NCBI GenBank assembly: GCA_030681365.1
Contig: JAUXWH010000315.1
Coordinates: 1 to 39,394, forward strand
Direction: 5' to 3'
Source: Bradyrhizobium sp.
GTDB lineage: Bacteria; Pseudomonadota; Alphaproteobacteria; Rhizobiales; Xanthobacteraceae
Length of the DNA stretch: 39,394 nucleotides
Part shown: positions 23,743 to 32,266 of the stretch, piece after piece
Layout of the letters: each line of letters begins with the position of its first letter
Numbering within the stretch: position 1 is the stretch's first letter
Notes under the pieces: model-generated
Database searches by the model: none
Told to the model about the DNA's origin: nothing
What the model saw: the letters and a program-made list of their open reading frames with translations, nothing else
Translations under genes and position numbers: made by a program

Positions 23743-25095
23743 CTACCCCGCCAGCGTCCTCCGCAGCCGCGCGATCGCGGCCGGAAGGCCGCGGACCCTC
23801 ATGACCCGGCCGGTGGCGTCGTAGTCTTCGGAGAGCACGCGGGCGTTCTCGTAGACATCGCTGAGCAGTCCCTGCTTCGCATAGGGCAGTACCAACTCGT
23901 CCTCCATCATCGACGCCTCGAAGAACGCGATGATGGTCTCGCGCAGCGCGGCCACGTCCGGCGGCGACGCCGCCGAGAGCAGGATCGCGTCGGGATGTTT
24001 TTCGCGCAGCGCGGCGCGATCTTCCTCGCTGACGCGGTCGATCTTGTTCAAGAGCAGGCGCGACGGAACGGTGTCCGCGCCGATCTCCTTGAGCACGTTG
24101 CGGCTCACCTCGAGCTGCGATTCGTAAGTGGGATCGGAGGCGTCGACGACGAACAGCAGCAGCGAGGCTTCCAGCGCTTCGGCGAGCGTCGAGCGGAACG
24201 AGGCGACCAGATCGTGCGGCAGCTTCTTGATGAAGCCGACCGTGTCCGAGATCAGCACGCGCGGCCGGTTCTCCGGCTGCAGCGCGCGCACCGTGGTGTC
24301 CAGCGTCGCGAACAGCTTGTCCTCAACCAGCACTTCGCTGCCTGTGAGCGCGCGCATCAGCGACGACTTGCCCGCATTGGTGTAGCCGACCAGCGCGACG
24401 CGGAGCTGGTCGCGGCGCGCGGACCGGCGTTCGTCGCTGTCGCGTTGGATATTCTCCAGTTGCTCCTTCAGCTCCGCGAGGCGGTCGCGGACCTTGCGAC
24501 GGTCGACTTCGAGATCGGACTCGCCGGCGCCGGGCCCCTGCTGCCGCCCGCCGCCGCCCGACGATTCCCGCAGCCGCGGCGAGACGTATTTCAGCCGTGC
24601 GATCTCGACCTGCAGCTTGGCCTCGCGGCTATGCGCATGGCGATGGAAGATCTCGACGATGACGCCGGTGCGGTCGAGCACCTGCGCGCCGGTGGCCCGC
24701 TCGAGGTTGCGGGCCTGGCTCGGCGATATCTCGTGATCGACGATGACGAATTCCGGCTTCCGCTGCGGATCGGGTTCGGCGCCCGCGACCGCGGGCTTCC
24801 TGCCGCCGGTATCGTCAAAGCGCTCTCGGGCCTTCGACTTGCGGACCGGCGCCATCGATTCGACGACACCGGTTCCGCCGGTCATCTCGGCCAGTTCCTC
24901 GAGCCGCCCCTTGCCGAGCACCGTGGCGCCCCCGATCTCGTCGCGCTTCTGCGACACCGTGCCGACGACCTCATAGCCGAGCGTCTTCACCAGGCGGCCA
25001 AGCTCTCCCAGGCTCGCGGCGTGCATGACGTCGTCGACGCCGGGGAGCTGAACGCCGACCAGGATGGCGCGCGGAACAGGCGGCTTGGTTTCCAT
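23743..25095 (-). CDS. hflX: GTPase HflX
   Basis: A 450-residue ribosome-associated GTPase that splits stalled or heat-damaged 70S ribosomes in bacteria where it has been studied. The N-terminal domain (RAILVGVQLPG, TVLGKGRLEELAE) is followed by FVIVDHEISPSQARNLE and DRTGVIVEIFHRHAHSREAKLQVEIARL. The glycine-rich linker comes next (SSGGGGRQQGPGAGESDLEVDRR), then the G domain with G1 GYTNAGKSS (237-245), DTVGFIKKLPHDLVASFRSTL (G3) and NKID (G4). About 30 extra residues (RKSKARERFDDTGGRKPAVA and on) interrupt the N-terminal domain. The frame is open to a TTG at 25233; ATG 25095 is chosen. The usual hfq neighbour is absent. Confidence 0.94.
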   Translation of the reverse strand: METKPPVPRAILVGVQLPGVDDVMHAASLGELGRLVKTLGYEVVGTVSQKRDEIGGATVLGKGRLEELAEMTGGTGVVESMAPVRKSKARERFDDTGGRKPAVAGAEPDPQRKPEFVIVDHEISPSQARNLERATGAQVLDRTGVIVEIFHRHAHSREAKLQVEIARLKYVSPRLRESSGGGGRQQGPGAGESDLEVDRRKVRDRLAELKEQLENIQRDSDERRSARRDQLRVALVGYTNAGKSSLMRALTGSEVLVEDKLFATLDTTVRALQPENRPRVLISDTVGFIKKLPHDLVASFRSTLAEALEASLLLFVVDASDPTYESQLEVSRNVLKEIGADTVPSRLLLNKIDRVSEEDRAALREKHPDAILLSAASPPDVAALRETIIAFFEASMMEDELVLPYAKQGLLSDVYENARVLSEDYDATGRVMRVRGLPAAIARLRRTLAG

Positions 25096-25352
25096 GATGG
25101 GCGCCGGCTCCGGCGCACTCCTTGCTCTTGCCACTTGGCCATTGCCCGGGTCGACGGCGGCTGGGCGCCATACGCGAATCCCGGGACGACCGCCGCCCCT
25201 TATGTCTTGCCCATGTCTGACATTGATCCGCAATAGCCGGCGTGATCGGACCGTCCGTGCAACTGCTGGCGGCTCGTCACGCGGGATCGAGGGTGGGAAG
25301 TTCGAACCTGTCGGCTATGCCGGCTGGTCAGGAGCCGTCACGAGCTCGAGGC

Positions 25353-25796
25353 TCACCAAATGTTGTTGCCAAAAAAGCCGAACTGAGGTCGCTCGGCGAC
25401 GCGCATCGCCGGCTGACGCGGCGGAGCCGCCCGGGCCTTGGCAACCTTGCGTTTCCGAACCGGCTTGACCTCGGGCTTGGGATCGTCGCCCGGCTTGAAC
25501 TGCGCAAAGGACTCGCGCACCTGCGCCTTCGCCGACATTTCCGCGGCCGGCGCCGGAACGTCGGCAGCGGCGGCAATCTCGACCTTCGGAGGAACGATGG
25601 TGGGAAGACTGGTATCGTACACGACCCGCTCCGGCCATTTCCGTTCGGAGCGGATCCTGAACACGGGACTCGCCACAGGCGCCTCGATCGCCGCGATGGA
25701 ACTCACCACCGGCTCTTTCGGAACGAAGGCATCGACCCCGAACAGCAGCGCGAGCAGCACTCCGCCGACATAGAGAAAATATTGCGCTATCGGCAT
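25353..25796 (-). CDS. Single-pass membrane hypothetical protein
   Basis: A 147-residue protein. MPIAQYFLYVGGVLLALLFGVD forms one N-terminal helix, followed by a Pro/Ala/Lys-rich region (PPKVEIAAAADVPAPAAEMSAKAQVRE, then KPGDDPKPEVKPVRKRKVAK) and a short conserved-looking end, RPQFGFFGNNIW. This is a type of anchored, largely disordered rhizobial protein without known function. GGAGCGG lies upstream of ATG 25796, which is preferred over 25811. It is separated from hflX by about 260 bp, so probably not in its operon. Confidence 0.7.
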   Translation of the reverse strand: MPIAQYFLYVGGVLLALLFGVDAFVPKEPVVSSIAAIEAPVASPVFRIRSERKWPERVVYDTSLPTIVPPKVEIAAAADVPAPAAEMSAKAQVRESFAQFKPGDDPKPEVKPVRKRKVAKARAAPPRQPAMRVAERPQFGFFGNNIW

Positions 25797-26178
25797 CTCA
25801 AACCGCTCCATCCGCGCTTGCCGCGGATCATTCCCTCAACTGGCAATCATGCAATTGGTTCCTGGTGATTGGTCGCTGGGCCGTCCGCACGGTTCAAGCT
25901 CAGGATTCACTTTTCGCCTGCGGTTAACCAATCGTGAACTTGAGCCCGGCGACGGGCGCCGCTTCAGAGGGAGCCGCGTCGGCGGCCATCGCCCGATAGC
26001 AGCGCCCCTGCCCCGGTCCGGTCACCAGGAAGGCCAGAACCCCCATCGCCGCCGCCGGTTCAGGTCAGGCCCTGAGGGATGGCGTTGCCGGCAGGCGGCC
26101 GCTAAAATTGACAGCGCCGCCCCGTGCCGCGGCCCACGCCGCGCCGGCCGGACCGGGGAAAAACAAGGGGGAGCAACG
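25797..26178. other. Gene-free intergenic region before the VOC gene
   Basis: This is a divergent region between the membrane hypothetical gene and the VOC gene. TTAACCAATCGTGAA at 25925-25939 matches the CtrA consensus at 7 of 8 positions, but its position relative to either gene is not informative. The long plus-strand open frame beginning at 25849 reads into the VOC gene but has no family similarity upstream of 26179. Nothing else is recognisable. Confidence 0.4.
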
Positions 26179-26562
26179 ATGCCGATCGTCACCTGGGATC
26201 ATGTCCATTTGCGCAGTCCGGATCCCGAGGCCACCGCGGCCTGGCTCGAGGATATTCTCGGCGGCGTCATCATCCGCAACCCCGGGCGGATCGACGTCAA
26301 GCTCGGCGGCGCCAACATATTCATCGCACCGGTTACCGACGGCGACGGCGTCCATACCCCGCCGGTGACGCCCTATCAGGGGCTCGACCATTTCGGGCTG
26401 GCGGTGAAGGACATCGATGCGGTGGCCGCCGAGATCAAGGCCAAGGGCGTCGAATTCACCAAGGAGCCGACGACGCTCCGGCCCGGCGTCCGCATCTGCT
26501 TCATCCGCGGCCCGCAGGGCATCTCGATCGAGCTGTTGGAGCGCGACCCAAAATACACGTGA
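26179..26562 (+). CDS. VOC-family (glyoxalase/dioxygenase fold) protein
   Basis: A 127-residue single-module VOC protein. The first beta-alpha-beta unit starts WDHVHLRSPDPEATAAWLEDILGG; the second starts GLDHFGLAVKDIDAVAAEIKAKG and ends RICFIRGPQGISIELLERD. The two histidines (His in DHVHL and DHFGL) and the glutamate in SIELLER are the expected metal ligands. It could be a lactoylglutathione lyase-like or lyase/dioxygenase enzyme; no substrate can be inferred. GGGGGAG precedes the ATG. It is transcribed towards the GrlR-like gene. Confidence 0.88.
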   Translation: MPIVTWDHVHLRSPDPEATAAWLEDILGGVIIRNPGRIDVKLGGANIFIAPVTDGDGVHTPPVTPYQGLDHFGLAVKDIDAVAAEIKAKGVEFTKEPTTLRPGVRICFIRGPQGISIELLERDPKYT

Positions 26563-26730
26563 GGGCGCGCCGCACCGGGGCGGTCTGCGTTCGTCAAGAT
26601 CTGGCAGAAAGCGAGGGATCGCCCTCGATAGCGCGGTCCATGGTCCGGCCGCGCGTTGACGTTGCGTGCCTTGCTTTGGCATAACGGAGTGCCGACTTCC
26701 GGGGGCAACGGATGTCGGCATCGGGGCATC

Positions 26731-27078
26731 ATGAAGAACGGCCTATATTCGATCCATGTCAGCCTGCAGGATGGCCGGTCGGGCAAGGGCAGCGGCGTGA
26801 TCATGTTCCGGGATGGCCGGATCCACGGCGGCGACGCCTACCTGTTTTACACCGGCAGCTACACAGTGAAGGACGATACCTTCAGGGGCGAAGTCCTGGT
26901 GCAGCGCCATACCTCCAGCCGCGATGCCAATCCGCTGTTCGGCGGTCCCGACCCGGTCGGTATCGGCGTCACCGGCACCTTCACCGATACCCGCGGGGTC
27001 ATGAACGGTACGGCGCTGGTCGGAAAGGCCAGCCAGATTTTCGGCGCCACGCTGCACAAGCTCGCCGACCTCGACTAG
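26731..27078 (+). CDS. GrlR-like protein
   Basis: A 115-residue beta-rich protein starting MKNGLYSIHVSLQDGRSGKG and continuing GVIMFRDGRIHGGDAYLFYTGSY, then TFRGEVLVQRHTS. The NGLY start, the G-x-G-x-x-x-x-DG-x-I-x-GGD block and the Y-x-GSY strand match the GrlR family. The founding member represses the LEE type III secretion activator GrlA in enteropathogenic E. coli. Rhizobial members are common, far from any secretion genes, and uncharacterised; nothing like GrlA is seen here. GGGG lies before ATG 26731. The caspase-like gene follows 131 bp later on the same strand. Confidence 0.8.
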   Translation: MKNGLYSIHVSLQDGRSGKGSGVIMFRDGRIHGGDAYLFYTGSYTVKDDTFRGEVLVQRHTSSRDANPLFGGPDPVGIGVTGTFTDTRGVMNGTALVGKASQIFGATLHKLADLD

Positions 27079-27121
27079 CGCGAGCCTTTCCGGCTTTCGA
27101 CGGCCATCCGCCAGAATCGGC

Positions 27122-27137
27122 TGTGACAAGGATCACA
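27122..27137. promoter_or_regulatory. Perfect CRP/cAMP-receptor-type palindrome upstream of caspase-like gene
   Basis: TGTGACAAGGATCACA is an exact TGTGA-N6-TCACA palindrome, the consensus recognised by CRP-family regulators. A TAGGTT at 27160-27165 would be a -10 box placing the transcription start near 27171, so the site would be centred about -41.5, the class II activator position. The gene start is at 27210. Confidence 0.6.
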
Positions 27138-27209
27138 TACGTCGACACCACCCGCCCCCTAGGTTGCCCGCAGTCGATCTCACGTCGAGACGTTCTGTGG
27201 GAGAATGCC

Positions 27210-28769
27210 ATGCGGCTTTTCAGGCATACGTTATTTGGCGCATACCTCGTGGCCGGTTTCCTGGCCGGATTGCTGGTGGCAGGGCCCGCAGATGCGCAGA
27301 GCGCGGCAGGCACCTCCCTCGCGCTAACCGGTCCGGAGCAGCGCATCGCACTGGTGATCGGCAATTCGAAATATCAAAACACCGTCCAGCTCGCCAATCC
27401 CGGCAACGATACCAGGGCGGTCGCGCAACTGCTCAATTCCGCCGGCTTCGAGGTAATTTCCGCCACCGACCTCAGCCACAACCAGATGATCCAGGCGGTG
27501 CAGGAGTTTTCCGGCAAGGTCGCCGGCGGCGGCCCGAATACGGTGGCGATGGTGTATTATGCCGGCCACGGCGTGCAGCTGGCGGGCGAAAACTATCTGA
27601 TACCGGTCGACGCCAAGGTTTCTTCCGAACCCGACCTGGTCAACGGTTCGCTCCGGCTGGTCGACGTGATGGCGACGCTGGAGACGATTCCGAGCCGGGT
27701 CCGCATCGTCATCCTCGATGCCTGCCGCAACAATCCGTTCCCCTCGCTCAACGACGCCGGACGCGGCCTCGCCATCGTCGACGCGCCGAAGGGTTCGATC
27801 GTCGCCTATTCGACCGCACCGGGCACCGAAGCACTGGATGGCGCCGGCGAGCATAGTCCGTTCACCGCAGCGTTCCTGCGGCTGGCGAACGAGAAGAATC
27901 TCCCGATCGAGCAGCTGTTCAAGCGCATTCGCCTCGATGTCGGCAGTTCGACCGACGGGCAACAGACCCCTTGGGAAAGCTCGTCGCTGACCAGCGATTT
28001 CTATTTCTTCGGCGACACCGCCGTCGCCGCCACCAGAGCCCCGGCGCAGACGAAAATGGCCTATGCGGCGAGCGACCTGCCGTCGCGTTCCTCCCGCCAG
28101 GCCTATGAATACGTGCTGGCGGAAAACTCCGTCGAGAATTACCAGGAGTTCATCCGGATCTATCCGCGCGACCCGCTGAGCGACCGCATCCGGATCTTGC
28201 TGGGCAACCTTCTGCAGGCCAAAGCCTGGCACGCGGCGGTACAGACCAATTCTCCCATCGCGTACAAATCGTTCTATGAAAAATTTTCCAACGGCCCCTA
28301 TGCCCAGAGCGCCCTGAAGATGGCGGCGCAGCCCAGGCTCATTCCGCTGTCGCAGCCGACCCGGATCCTGGCGCCGGCTTCGATCAAGCTCGGCGGCTTC
28401 GGTCCCGCAAAGCACAATTTCGGCCACAACGCCGGCGCGCAGGCCTTGCCGCAGGGTGGCGGAAAGATCGTCACGCTGCCGTCTCCCGGCGCCAGACCCA
28501 CCTTCGGCAACAACGGTCCCGGTACCGGCAAGATCGTCAATCTGCCCGGAAACAAGGTTGGCAAAATTGGCGAGCGGCCGGTGACGAAGTTCAATGGAAA
28601 GCTGACTCCGGTCGAGAAACGGACTTCGAAATCCTCTCCGCCGGCTGGTGTCCATCGGCGGCCGGCAGGCCTCACGAGCACCGGCAACAGCCAGCGATTC
28701 ACGACGTCGTCCCAGTTCCGCGGGTCGTTCGGTCAGGCGCGGACGGGTGGTTTCAAAATGATGCGGTGA
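27210..28769 (+). CDS. Periplasmic caspase-like (metacaspase/paracaspase p20) protein
   Basis: A 519-residue protein. The signal peptide (about 1-29, ending ADA) is followed by a C14-type p20 domain (about 44-250): RIALVIGNSKYQ, NDTRAVAQLLNSAGFEV, MVYYAGHGVQ with catalytic His120, and VILDACRNNPF with catalytic Cys172, so the dyad is intact. A helical region (about 285-370) with YEYVLAENSVENYQEFIRIYP, and a long Gly/Pro/Asn-rich basic tail with repeats of GGGKIVTLPS/GTGKIVNLPG type, complete it. Prokaryotic caspase homologues cleave after Arg/Lys or Asp; the target here is unknown. GGGAG precedes the ATG. A perfect CRP-type site lies 73 bp upstream. Confidence 0.92.
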   Translation: MRLFRHTLFGAYLVAGFLAGLLVAGPADAQSAAGTSLALTGPEQRIALVIGNSKYQNTVQLANPGNDTRAVAQLLNSAGFEVISATDLSHNQMIQAVQEFSGKVAGGGPNTVAMVYYAGHGVQLAGENYLIPVDAKVSSEPDLVNGSLRLVDVMATLETIPSRVRIVILDACRNNPFPSLNDAGRGLAIVDAPKGSIVAYSTAPGTEALDGAGEHSPFTAAFLRLANEKNLPIEQLFKRIRLDVGSSTDGQQTPWESSSLTSDFYFFGDTAVAATRAPAQTKMAYAASDLPSRSSRQAYEYVLAENSVENYQEFIRIYPRDPLSDRIRILLGNLLQAKAWHAAVQTNSPIAYKSFYEKFSNGPYAQSALKMAAQPRLIPLSQPTRILAPASIKLGGFGPAKHNFGHNAGAQALPQGGGKIVTLPSPGARPTFGNNGPGTGKIVNLPGNKVGKIGERPVTKFNGKLTPVEKRTSKSSPPAGVHRRPAGLTSTGNSQRFTTSSQFRGSFGQARTGGFKMMR

Positions 28770-28788
28770 GGCCAAAGGGCCGACAACG

Positions 28789-31461
28789 CTATTCCGCGGC
28801 CTGCTCCAGCGGCGCGGTGCGGGGCAGGATGATCTGGATCCTGGTGCCGCCGCCGGGCTCGGAATCCAGGTCGAGCCGGCCGCCCAGCCGGTTGGTCACG
28901 ATGCTATAGACGATATGCAGGCCGAGCCCGGTGCCGCCCTGGTCGCGGCGGGTGGTGAAGAACGGGTCGAACGCCCGGCGCCGGACGTCGAGGCTCATGC
29001 CGCAACCATTGTCTGAGAACAGGATCTCGACATTGTCCTTGCCGGATTCGCGCACCTGAATATCGACCGTACCGGTCTTGCCGTCCGGAAAGGCGTGCGC
29101 CACCGAATTGAGAAACAGGTTGGTCAGCACCTGGCCATACGGCCCCGGATAGGAGTTCATGGTGAGATTGGGCTGGCAGTCGACGTTCAGCGTCAGATTG
29201 TGCTTCCGCAGACCCGGCCGCAGGCTCATCACCACCTGCTCGGTGAGATCGCCGAGGTCGAAGGTGCGCTGGTCCGAGTAATTGCGGTCGGCGGCGACCT
29301 GTTTGAACGAGGTGATCAGTTCGGCGGCGCGGTTGAGATTGGCCACCAGCTGCGAGGACGCGTCGCGGCTGGTCTCGAGGAAATCGGTCAGGCTCGATCG
29401 CCTGAGATCGCCACGCGCGACTTCGGCGGAGAACAACGCGGTCTTGCGCTCCAGCGAGGAGGCGACGGTCAGGCTGATGCCGACGGGATTGTTGACCTCG
29501 TGGGCGACGCCCGCCACCAGCCTTCCCAGGGCCGCGAGCTTTTCCGCCTCGATCAGCGAGTTCTGGGTCTCGCGCAGATTGCGCAATGCCGCTTCCGCGG
29601 CGTCCTTGGCTTTGCGCATCTCCAGCTCGCCGCGCTTGCGCTCGCCGATGTCGAGCGCGACGGTGACGATGTTCTCGATCTCGCCTTCGGCGTTCAGCAG
29701 CGGCAGCTTGTTGACCAGCCATTGCCGCATGTTGCCGGAGGAATCCTTGTATTCCTCCTCGTAGAAACCGAGTTCCCTGCCCGCCTCCAGCACCCGCTTG
29801 TCGTGCTCGTCGGTTTTCTCCGCGCCATAGCGCGACATCAGATCGGTGGTGGTGCGGCCGATCGCCTCCGAGGGCTCGACGCCGAAGATGCCGGCCATGT
29901 AGCGGTTCATCAGGACATAGCGCAGCTGCTTGTCCTTGACGTTGATGACGGCGGGAACGGTGTCGATGACCTGCTGCAGCAACCGCCGGCCCTCGGCGAT
30001 CGCGTCCTCCGCGCGCTTCTGGTCGGTGATGTCGCGCACCGTTCCCTCATAGCGCACGACCTCGCCGGTCTCGTCGCGGGCGACGGTGGCGCTGTCGGAG
30101 AGCCAGAGCACCCTGCCGTCGCGGGCACGAACCTGATATTCGAACTCGCGGACCATGCCGTCGCGCTCCATCAGCGCCCGATATTCCGCGCGGGCCTGCG
30201 GATGGACATAAATCTGATCGGCGATGTCGCCGATGCCATCTATCAGCTCCTGCGGCGTGTCGTAGCCCATCATCCGCGCCAGAGCTGGATTGGCGTTGAG
30301 CAGCGCGCCGCCCGGCGTCGTCACGTAAATTCCGTCGACCGAACCTTCGAACAGCTTCCGATAGCTTTCCTCGGCCAGCCGCTGCTCGGCCAGGGCGCGC
30401 ACCGCCGCCTCGCGCGCGGCGTCGGCCTCGACCAGGGTGCGGCGGAACACCTCGGCCGCCCGCGCGATGTCGCCGATCTCGTTGCTCACGTCGGTGGCGG
30501 GAATCGAGGTGTCCTTCTTGCCTCCGGCCAGCGCGCGGATCGAGGTCCCGATCGCGGCGAGCGGACGAACCGTCCGACGCACCACGAACCACGCCGCCCA
30601 CAGCCCGATCAGCACGCCGGCGGTGCCGAGCACGATGCTCTGCCATTTGTCCCTGGCCAGCGTTTTCGCGAGATTACGGGACAGCACACGGCTGCGGCTT
30701 GCGCTGACCTCGCGCAAGAGCTCGGTGACTCGCCCGATCAGGCGACCTTCGGAGCCGAGTACCTCCTTGTCGATATCCGCGATCTGGCGTTCGCGGACCG
30801 ATAGCGCGATGATCGCCTCGGCGTAATTGTCGGCGGCGGCGCGAAGCTTTGGGTCCGGAATCGTCAGCGCCCGCATGTCGTGCGCGGCCTCTTCGGCGTC
30901 CAGCGGATTGCGCGCCAGCAGGGCCGACGCGATGCGGCTTTGGGCCTGGAATAACATCGAGGAGATGACGGGATCGGGCGTTTCCGCTATCGCCGCGTCG
31001 AATCGTTCACGCAGCCGCGGCAAGCCGATAATCAGTTCGGCGCGGCGGTTGATCAACGACGAAATCCGTTCGATGCCGTTGCGATAGGTCGACAGCCGCA
31101 CGGTGACGCCGTCGATCATGTCCTGCTGCTCGGGCGCAAGCTCCAGCCGGGTTTTCTTCAGGAGTTCGCCCAGCGTCGCGGCGGCGTCCCCGACCTCGGT
31201 CGACTGGGTACCCGGATCGGTCACGAAGTCGCGGGCGGCAAGCCGCAATTCGTTCATCCGCCGGTCGATGTCCTCGGCGAGGTCGCCGACGCTCCGCAGC
31301 CGCTGCAGCTCGGCAAACGTCATATCAATCTGGCGGATGGAGACGACGCTGGCGATGCTGGTGGTCGCGATAGCCGCCAGCACCAGCAGAAAACTGCCGA
31401 ATGTCAGCTGACCGATCGAGAGCGAGAACGACCTTGTCTTTTGCGGCACTTCAGCAGGCAT
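28789..31461 (-). CDS. PAS-domain sensor histidine kinase
   Basis: An 890-residue membrane kinase. Helix 1 (about 20-42), a helical periplasmic sensor of roughly 230 residues, helix 2 (about 274-294), HAMP (296-350), two PAS domains with PAC segments (about 367-480 and 490-608), a coiled coil, and the kinase core. The H box is GVAHEVNNPVG with His654; N box LTNLFLNSVAHAF, G1 SDNGCGM, F box FDPFFTTRRDQGGTGLGL. The family resembles DctB/NtrB-like HPK4 kinases. The open frame extends to a GTG at 31524; ATG 31461 is preferred. No response regulator is adjacent, so its partner is elsewhere. It converges with the caspase-like gene. Confidence 0.92.
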   Translation of the reverse strand: MPAEVPQKTRSFSLSIGQLTFGSFLLVLAAIATTSIASVVSIRQIDMTFAELQRLRSVGDLAEDIDRRMNELRLAARDFVTDPGTQSTEVGDAAATLGELLKKTRLELAPEQQDMIDGVTVRLSTYRNGIERISSLINRRAELIIGLPRLRERFDAAIAETPDPVISSMLFQAQSRIASALLARNPLDAEEAAHDMRALTIPDPKLRAAADNYAEAIIALSVRERQIADIDKEVLGSEGRLIGRVTELLREVSASRSRVLSRNLAKTLARDKWQSIVLGTAGVLIGLWAAWFVVRRTVRPLAAIGTSIRALAGGKKDTSIPATDVSNEIGDIARAAEVFRRTLVEADAAREAAVRALAEQRLAEESYRKLFEGSVDGIYVTTPGGALLNANPALARMMGYDTPQELIDGIGDIADQIYVHPQARAEYRALMERDGMVREFEYQVRARDGRVLWLSDSATVARDETGEVVRYEGTVRDITDQKRAEDAIAEGRRLLQQVIDTVPAVINVKDKQLRYVLMNRYMAGIFGVEPSEAIGRTTTDLMSRYGAEKTDEHDKRVLEAGRELGFYEEEYKDSSGNMRQWLVNKLPLLNAEGEIENIVTVALDIGERKRGELEMRKAKDAAEAALRNLRETQNSLIEAEKLAALGRLVAGVAHEVNNPVGISLTVASSLERKTALFSAEVARGDLRRSSLTDFLETSRDASSQLVANLNRAAELITSFKQVAADRNYSDQRTFDLGDLTEQVVMSLRPGLRKHNLTLNVDCQPNLTMNSYPGPYGQVLTNLFLNSVAHAFPDGKTGTVDIQVRESGKDNVEILFSDNGCGMSLDVRRRAFDPFFTTRRDQGGTGLGLHIVYSIVTNRLGGRLDLDSEPGGGTRIQIILPRTAPLEQAAE

Positions 31462-31615
31462 GGTTATCGGACCGGCTCCAATCGGGCGCAATATACGACG
31501 TATTCGGTCCCGAGGGGAACACACCCGAAGCCGCGGGAAGCCCCGTGGCGCCTCGAAAAGCCTCCGGATGTGTCGGCAGGATGACGGTTATGGCAGCCCC
31601 GGCAGGGCGGGTTTC

Positions 31616-31745
31616 TTATCCCCTCCGGGGGAGGGTAAGAATGCCAGGCGCAATTGCAAACGCAGTGTCGCAATCTCGCGGCGCGCTTCGCCCGAGCTTT
31701 GCCAGCAACTTCCGCCCTCTCCAATCAGAGGGCGCGGGGAGGCCG
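31616..31745. repeat. Intergenic repeat-like element, family D relative
   Basis: CTTATCCCCTCCGGGGGAGGG at the left and CCCTCTCCAATCAGAGGGCG at the right are the usual ends of a rhizobial CCCTC/GAGGG-type intergenic repeat; the left end is itself a hairpin (CCCTCC/GGAGGG). It lies immediately upstream of the histidine kinase gene. Confidence 0.5.
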
Positions 31746-32096
31746 GGCGCCCGATGCGCCCGATAGCCGCGTGTGCAATGGGTAGTGGTAGCGAGCGAGC
31801 ACACGCGTTAGTCAGGTCACACCGGAATCACCCGGCACTCCCCGCGCAATGGTTTACGGCTTATACGTGACCTCCTCGGTGAGCCCTGCGCTTTTGCCAC
31901 CGTCGCCCGCGCTGCCTTAAGCCGCGGACTTGACACCAGCCTTTGGGGTGTCGGGACCAAACGATTTCGCCGTCCGCTTCAGGCACTCTGGTCAGGAGCG
32001 CCATCCGCGTCCACCGCATCCCCGCCCCGCATCGGTGACCTTGCGCAACGCCCCTCTGGATGGGACGGGATGGCTATGGATATAGCCTGATTTTAG

Positions 32097-32157
32097 TTTC
32101 TGATAAACAGAAATATTTTTGCAGAAAGGGCTTGACGCAATTTCTGGTAAACAGAAG
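32097..32157. promoter_or_regulatory. Pair of operator-like palindromes around a TTGACG box
   Basis: TTTCTGATAAACAGAAA (32097-32113) and TTTCTGGTAAACAGAAG (32141-32157) are two copies of TTTCTG-N5-CAGAA(A/G), 44 bp apart. TTGACG (32132-32137) stands just before the second copy, so that copy would lie in the spacer of a plus-strand promoter; the -10 hexamer at the right distance (AAGTGA) is poor. The plus strand downstream carries only the antisense of the AraC-family gene. Confidence 0.45.
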
Positions 32158-32266
32158 TGATTTGCCCGTCGGGGTAGTCCACCACATTGCGCCTCGTAGC
32201 CGCCACTCCTATCGTCATCGCCAGCGCATGCCGGGTATCCAGTGCGTCGCTGCTCTCGGTTCTGTC

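Larger units (their letters stand above)
31462..32266. other. Gene-free, repeat-rich 0.8-kb gap
   Basis: No supported gene. Besides the element at 31616-31745 and the operator pair at 32097-32157, the segment 31811-31975 (starting TCAGGTCACACCGGAATCAC) resembles, from memory, a non-coding segment scattered through Bradyrhizobium genomes; I cannot verify this here. The whole gap looks like a mosaic of repeated fragments rather than decayed coding sequence. Confidence 0.45.

Noticed and set aside
21727..23760. Possible genomic island bounded by a duplicated tRNA-Arg 3' end
   Set aside because: I searched by eye for a second copy of the CCGAGCGCGCCA end in the following region and found none; no integrase is present.
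23545..25236. 563-codon open frame opposite hflX
   Set aside because: Mirror of the HflX reading frame without ribosome-binding site or recognisable domain.
26712..28769. Longer version of the caspase-like protein beginning inside the GrlR-like gene
   Set aside because: The extra N-terminal part overlaps GrlR in another frame, and the ATG at 27210 has a Shine-Dalgarno sequence and a normal signal peptide.
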